Origin: Liolophura sinensis
Lineage: Eukaryota; Mollusca; Polyplacophora; Chitonida; Chitonidae
NCBI RefSeq assembly: GCF_032854445.1
Contig: NC_088304.1
Location: forward strand, 19,629,850-19,693,849
DNA length: 64,000 bases
Direction: 5' to 3'
Made by a program: the position numbers and the translations under genes. Every line of letters starts with the position of its first letter. Positions within the stretch are counted from its first letter, which is position 1. Below, one piece after another: positions 57,619-64,000 of this stretch. Under the pieces are notes generated by a model that ran no database searches, was not told the origin of the DNA, and saw only the letters and a list, made by a program, of their open reading frames with translations.

Positions 57619-57878
57619 TTAATTTATTTATTTATTTATTTGATTGGTGTTTTACGTTCAAGAATATTTTACTTATACGACGGCGGACAGCATTATTGTG
57701 GGTGGAAACCGGGCACAGCCCGGGGGAAACCCACGACCATCCGCAGGTTGCTGCCAGACCTTCCCACGTACGGCCGGAGAAGAAGCCAGCATGAGCTGGA
57801 CAGCGATCGCATTGTTGAGACTGGTGGGTCATTACGCTGCGCTAGCGCGCTAACCAACTGGGCCACGGAGGCGCCCCA
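57619..57878 (-). mobile_element. SINE, main family, near full length, reverse
   Basis: tttatttatttatttgattg at the tail end and gcgctaaccaactgggccac at the head end, ending ggaggcgcc. Part of the tail motif (gtacggcgtaaaac) is shortened. Confidence 0.9.
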
Positions 57879-57879
57879 A

Positions 57880-58690
57880 TTGGTATTTAAATGTTTATAG
57901 GATTAGCGGAAGTAAATTAAGACATGATAGCCTTTCTGCTGTGTTAGCTTTATCACATATTTTGATAAAACAAAAAATCCCCTTATAAGGCGTGTGCAAA
58001 TTACAAAAAGTCAGAAAAATGTCGATATATCGTGGACTTTTAGTTATTTATATAATTAGACCAATTTAAAAGGGTGGTTTGTATTGTTTATGAAGCAAAG
58101 AAAAATTAGCAGTCCACATTTTGTCTATATTTCATGTACACTATTAGCTAAATTCTCAGTTTACCTGTACATTTACATGTAAGATTTGCAAGGTTTTCAG
58201 CTGGGTTGGTAACAGTTTATCAGCAGTTTATATGCCCAGCTGTGTACTTCTTTTGTTTACGCCCATTTTAACGGTGATTTAAGGTAGATCAGTACAATGT
58301 CAGAGCAGATCTTTGATCAGATTTTTTGACTTCCCATCAAGAATACCGGTCATAGAAAGTTCCGCCAAACACTAAGATTAAAGACTAAGTTATTCCGTAA
58401 CACTCTTTACAGATTTTAAATGTCTACTTCGAAGTTAGACAAGAAAGAGAAAAACACTGTTTTGAAGTGTGTTCAGACGAAATACTTTTTTAAAAATTAT
58501 TACGACCTGGTGAATTGCTTTAACACACTGGATACTTGACTGGCTTTTTCTGACCATATTGTGAACAGTTACGTCGCAAAAGATTTTTGCCACTTGACAA
58601 ATGCAGAGAGCTAAGCTACAACATTAAAATGCACTGGCATACTTGTATAGAGCCATAAATGCATTAACAGAATAGACCCTAAAGCAAATA
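57880..58690. other. Intergenic, nothing recognised
   Basis: AT-rich sequence before the 86-bp satellite with no ORF above background. Confidence 0.4.
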
Positions 58691-58722
58691 GTTTCTTAAT
58701 GGATATATCGTTCGTTGGTGAA

Positions 58723-59668
58723 GACACTGCTTAGTGTGCAAATGAAACAGTTAGGCATCATTCATTGTTCTAATGATAACTGGATCCTTGATATCGCGAG
58801 AAGATTAGGACACTGCTTAGTGTGCAAATGAAACAGTTAGGCATCATTCATTGTTCTAATGATAACTGGATCCTTGATATCGCGAGAAGATTAGGACACT
58901 GCTTAGTGTGCAAATGAAACAGTTAGGCATCATTCATTGTTCTAATGATGACTGGATCCTTGATATCGCGAGAAGATTAGGACACCGCTTAGTGTGCAAA
59001 TGAAACAGTTAGGCATCATTCATTGTTCTAATGATGACTGAATCCTTGATATCGCGAGAAGATTAGGACACCGCTTAGTGTGCAAATGAAACAGTTAGGC
59101 ATCATTCATTGTTCTAATGATGACTGGATCCTTGATATCGCGAGAAGATTAGGACACTGCTTAGTGTGCAAATGAAACAGTTAGGCATCATTCATTGTTC
59201 TAATGATAACTGGATCCTTGATATCGCGAGAAGATTAGGACACTGCTTAGTGTGCAAATGAAACAGTTAGGCATCATTCATTGTTCTAATGATGACTGGA
59301 TCCTTGATATCGCGAGAAGATTAGGACACCGCTTAGTGTGCAAATGAAACAGTTAGGCATCATTCATTGTTCTAATGATGACTGAATCCTTGATATCGCG
59401 AGAAGATTAGGACACTGCTTAGTGTGCAAATGAAACAGTTAGGCATCATTCATTGTTCTAATGATGACTGGATCCTTGATATCGCGAGAAGATTAGGACA
59501 CCGCTTAGTGTGCAAATGAAACAGTTAGGCATCATTCATTGTTCTAATGATGACTGAATCCTTGATATCGCGAGAAGATTAGGACACTGCTTAGTGTGCA
59601 AATGAAACAGTTAGGCATCATTCATTGTTCTAATGATGACTGAATCCCTGATATTGCGAGATTAGGTT
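58723..59668. repeat. 86-bp satellite, 11 units
   Basis: Exact 86-bp spacing (gacactgc at 58723, 58809, 58895 and onward). Units differ at a few diagnostic positions (gacactgc or gacaccgc; gataactgg, gatgactgg or gatgactga), giving a partly alternating order. The last unit decays after atccctgat. Confidence 0.95.
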
Positions 59669-59669
59669 C

Positions 59670-61800
59670 GTGGAACATCCTACAACAACCGGTGGACATA
59701 AGGCAAGAGGACTTGAACACGAACAAATTTCAAAACAGTAACATGGCTGCTAGTTCAGTAGCATTTTCACCATGACAAAGACTTGACTGTGCTATCCAGA
59801 TGTGCTTGTGACTAGCCTGTAACTACTACTTGAAGATTTTCTAAGGATACACCAACTACTTCTAGAGCCTTCCACCCAAAAAGTTGTTTGATAGATCCCA
59901 GGATGATAGATCTAATGATCTCCTTACGGATGAAATTGTGCGCGCAGACAAACAAAGAGGTCTCAAGGATTATCATGTAGACGCAGTTGTTCTCTAATGG
60001 ACGAAAACAAACGAGCCTCCTATCGAGTTTGCTTAGCTTGGTGTAGATGGGAGGAGACTTAGAATAACAATCCAAAAACTTCTTTGCCCTACACAAGACG
60101 GACCTCAACGCTGCAGTGATGCAGTAGAAGCTTTAGATTGTACACGAAGAGGAACCTTCCTCCAGAAAAAGCAGTGTGAATCCACCACAATCATTCCTCC
60201 AGAAGTAGAATTAAAAACTCTTCTCATAAGGAATGTTCTTCTAAATCAAAAAGTTCTTCGCTTGACAGATTTTATGTAAAACCCAATACGTCCACAACAA
60301 TCATTATTTCAGAGTGAGTTGGATTAATCACTTAATTTCGTTTTTCGGATGAGAAGGGAAACACCTTGTGTTCCGTAATTAAAGCTCCCATGCAATTAAC
60401 ACATGAAATTAAGGAGCATGATGTTGATTAAACATCCATGGCACCCATTCACAGATAAATTAGAATGTGAATGTTTCTCTGGAAGAATCAAAAGTCTTAC
60501 AGTTTCATTTGGTGTTTGGGGTCATGGAAAGACTGTGTGCCATTTCGAATATACGATTTGGGTATTTAGACATGAAGTGAACAGTTAATTATTAACACAA
60601 CCACGATAGAATGTAGTAAAATTTTACAAAACATAAACTTTATGATTTCTGTCGTTTCCTGGCTGCAAAAAAAAATCCTGATGCAGTCCTTATCACCCTT
60701 GGACCTCACCCCTCTCCCAACCGATATAGGGCTAAAATGTCATCTTTCATCAGCAAATCTGCCATTATGTTTGAGAAGAGCAGCTTGAATTAGTTCAGGA
60801 AGCATTCCTAAAGGTAAACGCTCTGTTCATGAGTTGACTGAGGGTTCAAATAGCGCCGTTATTGTATGACTGTTGGCAATATATGAGTTAGCACGTTGAA
60901 CAATAGGTGCATTTATTAAAAGGGCCATAACCCATACAAAGCCATCTATCTGTGAGAGCTACCGTATCAAAACATCAACTAAAGACATGTACCATCTTGA
61001 AAATAGCAAGGAGATTTGGCCAACCTGGAAGGTACCAATATGTTAAATTTTGGGCCTTGGCTCATGAGCTATAGGCGTCGTTATTTCGTCAATCCCTGGA
61101 CAATATGCATTTGGTATAAACAGTACTGTTTGTTTGTTTTATTGTGGTTTGACGTCGCTTTCAACATTGTTTTCGAGGTCATATCTCATTTACTAGGCTG
61201 ACGTGCTATTCGTCCACTACGCGCTATACGCTGTACCGCAGACGGTTTGTATGAACACTAAATGGATGACAGGGTCAAGATACAAGTTAAGCCCTACCCT
61301 CTATAACACTGTCTATCAGCACCTACTGAGTGCCGTCTGTGTGACGTTATTTTGCTGAGATTTAAACCTGGTTGCCCCGATGATGTTTGTATTACTAGAC
61401 AAAGTTCTGTTTTTGTGCCTGTTTTATTAACCACGTATAAGCCGTAGTTTATTCCACACACAGACGACGGTAGTCAGGCTTGATGTGTGAAGCCGCAATC
61501 CACAGTATCTGGTTAACTTCTTCACTTTCTTGATGTGCCTTTTCTTCTAACTGTACTATGATAAAACACACCCTTGAGTTTAACTAGAGATAAAATCAGG
61601 GGAAATCGGGGTATGGTGAAGAGGTTGTAATCTTTTTCAGATTATACCATTATACACACAGCTTATCCCCTGGTAAGTGTGCTGAGCATTGATGTACGGC
61701 TTCGTATAGGCGACATACCACTGACAAGGCTTTGTGTGAAACCGTCGATGTGCATGGGTGATCGGACGTCCTGTGCGCCCTCGTGCTCTTGCTGAAATGT
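59670..61800. other. Intergenic, weak open frames only
   Basis: Includes a 98-codon minus-strand frame (60108-59812: AKKFLDCYSK..., FGWKALEVVG) of unknown nature, possibly a decayed mobile element. Nothing else is supported. Confidence 0.35.
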
Positions 61801-61935
61801 TATTATTTTATTATTTGATTGGTGTTTTACACCGTAGTCAAGAATATTTCACTTATACGACGGCGGCCACCATTATGGTGGGTGAAAACACGCAGAGCCC
61901 GGGGGGAACTTGTTGACAGACCTCCCCACCTTACA
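61801..61935 (-). mobile_element. SINE, main family, fragment, reverse
   Basis: Carries attatttgattggtgtttta, tcaagaatatttcacttata and ggcggccaccattatggtgg, then a deletion to a cagacctccccaccttac remnant. Confidence 0.85.
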
Positions 61936-62151
61936 TATGTACATGCGCTATGTGATTTAATCGGGCCCATTCACGATATTGCCAGGTTCTTGTAGATGAT
62001 ACGATGGGCACTGATATCTAGAGGCATGCCATGTAACCTCCGGCAAGTCATGTTTATCATCTCTACTGTTAGTTCCACCGATAACGCGCATAGTCTCAGG
62101 CTGCTGGTCTCACATCCAGGCTGTGAAAATATAGGTCATATTAAATATTTA

Positions 62152-62420
62152 GTTATTTATTTATTTATTTGATTGGTGTTTTACGCCGTACTCAAGAATA
62201 TTTCACTTATACGACGGCGGCCAGCATTATGGTGGGTGGAAACCGGGCAGAGCCCGGGGGAAACCCACGACCATCCGCAGGTTGCTGTCAGACCTTCCCA
62301 CATACGGCCGGAGAGGAAGCCAGCATGAGCTAGACTTGAACTCACAGCGACCGCATTGGTGAGAGGCTCCTGGGTCATTACGCTGCGCTAGCGCGCTAAC
62401 CGACTGAGCCACGGAGGCCC
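62152..62420 (-). mobile_element. SINE, main family, full length, close to consensus, reverse
   Basis: All blocks are present from the tttatttatttatttgattg tail to ctaaccgactgagccacgga plus ggcccc. The best reference copy for the family in this window. Confidence 0.93.
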
Positions 62421-62589
62421 CTCATATTAAATAAGCTCTCTCGATGTTAGCCTTTGCCATCAATGTTTCTTTCAGAAGATGGCGACTCGGCACACCCTGA
62501 CACAACCACAGATTTAAGAAAACGGAGTTCGGTTTTTCAGTCTCCGGTATGTGGGTTTTAAAACAGGCCCGAAGTACTGATCAGTTCTT

Positions 62590-63590
62590 GTTAAAGGATA
62601 CATGAAAAAGAACTCTAGAACAAAAGTTATGTTTCTATGCCATATGTAGAAAATTATGCCCAACAATTTTCAGTTTTGGGAGTATTTTTTATACATGTTA
62701 ATTACCTCTCTATACTATGCATATTTTCCGCCAGTGGTCGCATTTTTCGAAAATTACGTCATCGTTGATCTTGCTCAGAGCTCGGTGAACACCGCCGAAG
62801 TGCCCCGAGCCCGGTGAATCGTGACAATCCCCGGTACATTTAACTGATCAGTCAGCGTCACTTTTTTTTTCGCTGAGATTGCCTCAAGTCAACTACATAT
62901 TCATTCATAAATATTTCCTACTCTCAGGGATGGTTTCTTATGCCATTATTAGCTGTTCCAAAAAGTGTGGGATGATTTCGGGCGTCAGATTCTTCCGATT
63001 TCCACTTGATGTGACATTTCGACATGAATGGAAAATGAAGCGATCCATATTTCCCCCAAATGACTGGATAAGAATGCTCTAAGCAGCCACTGTCAAACTC
63101 CTCTATTAAATGATCGTAGATTTTTTTGTTCAAACTGATACTGTTGTATGTTGAATGATGTGTGTTCCATGGTGTGTAAATTTACGTTGGTCTCTGTTCA
63201 CTGACTGTCGCCTGGCTGCCACAGCCCTATATACACGCACATGTTTAAACAGTGTGGGCAAGCTGACATATACTGAGGCACTGCATGGCTTCTGTGTGTT
63301 GGCTTAGCGCCCCCAATCCCCCGCGTCCCTATACACCCGCTCTCATTTGGCGCCCATCCCCCACGGAGTTCTTTTAAAGCAGGGTTCACCGTTGACGCCA
63401 CCGCTGCAAGCTACTTAATTTCTGGACTGACCACTTGGGCCTTAAGAAAACTGAACTTTGAAGCTATTTTTACCCCGCAAAAGCCAGAGTTGAATTTTTT
63501 TTGTACTGTTATATATATGTTATTCCACATCCTAATCTGCATATTAAGGAACAAAACCAAAGCGTTTTATGTACCCTGTGAGGGGTTAGA
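62590..63590 (+). repeat. Dispersed repeat, copy split by a THAP-like insert
   Basis: The left block, 62,590-62,805, and the right block, about 63,300-63,590, match neighbouring parts of 53,300-53,700. The intervening ~490 bp has no counterpart there and contains the THAP-like frame. Confidence 0.55.
62924..63082 (+). pseudogene. THAP-domain-like fragment
   Basis: Behind a possible acceptor (ttcctactctcag) the frame reads MVSYAIISCSKKCGMISGVR, then FFRFPLDVTFRHEWKMKRSI and FPPNDWIRML before a TAA. This resembles the N-terminal half of a THAP zinc finger (C..C, (F/H)FRFP, W). The C-terminal C..H pair is absent, so it is truncated or spliced. It lies inside a sequence inserted between two blocks of a dispersed repeat. 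Confidence 0.45.
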
Positions 63591-63689
63591 AATGAATTTG
63601 ACCACTGTTTGGAAACGGTATTTGGAAATGTGACTTGACAACTGGATTTGGTAAATAATCTTACCTAGCTCTTTCCAAATAAAAAAAAA

Positions 63690-64000
63690 CACAAACACTC
63701 CAGGTCAGAACGGCCAAGAGTTACGGCATATGCCGAGGACAATCAAATTCGGCTACGTCATTTGCGTAATCGATTCACGACCTCAATGTCAACCGTCAAC
63801 GTCAACGTGGGCAGAATTTAAACTTCGCTGGAACCAAAGACAATGGAATAGGGATGTGCTTAGCGACGAATTACATTTTACGCTGCGATCTGCTGACAGA
63901 AGGGCGTCAGCGTGGCGTCGGAGCGGTGAACGTTGGTGCTGCGTACAGGAAGTTGATCGATCTCGTGGCATTGGGCTATGGTTTGGAGAACTCGCGGGAA
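63690..64000 (+). mobile_element. Tc1/mariner-like transposase fragment, cut by window end
   Basis: Reads RPRVTAYAEDNQIRLRHLRN (second helix-turn-helix region), then, after a deletion, LRWNQRQWNRDVLSDELHFT with SDE (catalytic Asp block), SADRRASAWRRSGERW, VQEVDRS and a degraded version of the conserved VMVWGGI region. An internal deletion fuses the DNA-binding and catalytic parts; the frame changes near 63,810. Confidence 0.85.

Noticed and set aside
59812..60108. 98-codon minus-strand frame
   Set aside because: No recognisable domain, start context or splice context; could be a decayed mobile element.

Overview
The window is eukaryotic (animal) nuclear DNA. It has small coding exons bounded by GT..AG introns, many tRNA-derived SINEs, relics of three transposon classes and many minisatellites. 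I see no operons, ribosome binding sites or prokaryotic genes. The dominant SINE, with its tail of gtacggcgtaaaacaccaatcaaataaata, and the gene families fit an invertebrate, most likely a lophotrochozoan such as a mollusc or brachiopod. That placement is inference; the species cannot be read from the window.

Two genes can be assembled completely. (1) Positions 1264-19538, plus strand: a nine-exon SLC22-type (organic cation/carnitine transporter-like) major facilitator transporter of 541 residues. All exon phases join, and the family motifs fall at the expected places. (2) Positions 43780-34375, minus strand: a six-exon clan-2 (CYP2-like) cytochrome P450 of 497 residues with hinge, WxxxR, ExxR, PERF and haem-Cys motifs. 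Between them on the minus strand lie an unrecognised single-exon coiled-coil-like ORF (33597-32905, strong Kozak start) and scattered exons of at least one unrecognised gene: 30589-30497, 29653-29548, 28032-27793, and 26421-26073, which has an RRM-like pattern. The 44-64 kb part holds no complete gene. It contains a LINE relic, SINEs, satellites, interstitial telomere repeats, an isolated SLC22-like exon, a THAP-like fragment and, at the right edge, a Tc1/mariner fragment.

Mobile DNA: about 20 copies of the main SINE, at least four of a second tRNA-headed SINE, two or more of a third diverged family, a two-copy TIR element (MITE), a 149-bp perfect-arm palindrome, a pogo/Tigger-like transposase relic, a jockey/CR1-like LINE relic and a Tc1-like relic.

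The most unusual signal is a recurrent pattern of tandem arrays at coding-exon 5' splice sites. In the transporter, the 3' part of exon 3 with its donor is repeated five times (127-bp period), and a 42-bp array starts at the exon 5 donor. In the unrelated P450 gene, a 57-bp unit made of the last ~45 nt of exon 1 plus the first ~12 nt of intron 1 fills most of that intron (about 40 copies) and encloses a second, partial copy of exon 1. A fourth array (56 bp) starts directly after the RRM-like exon. These arrays place dozens of decoy donor sites beside the real ones. Functionally the genes suggest xenobiotic or endobiotic handling (transport and oxidation), but there is no evidence that they act together.
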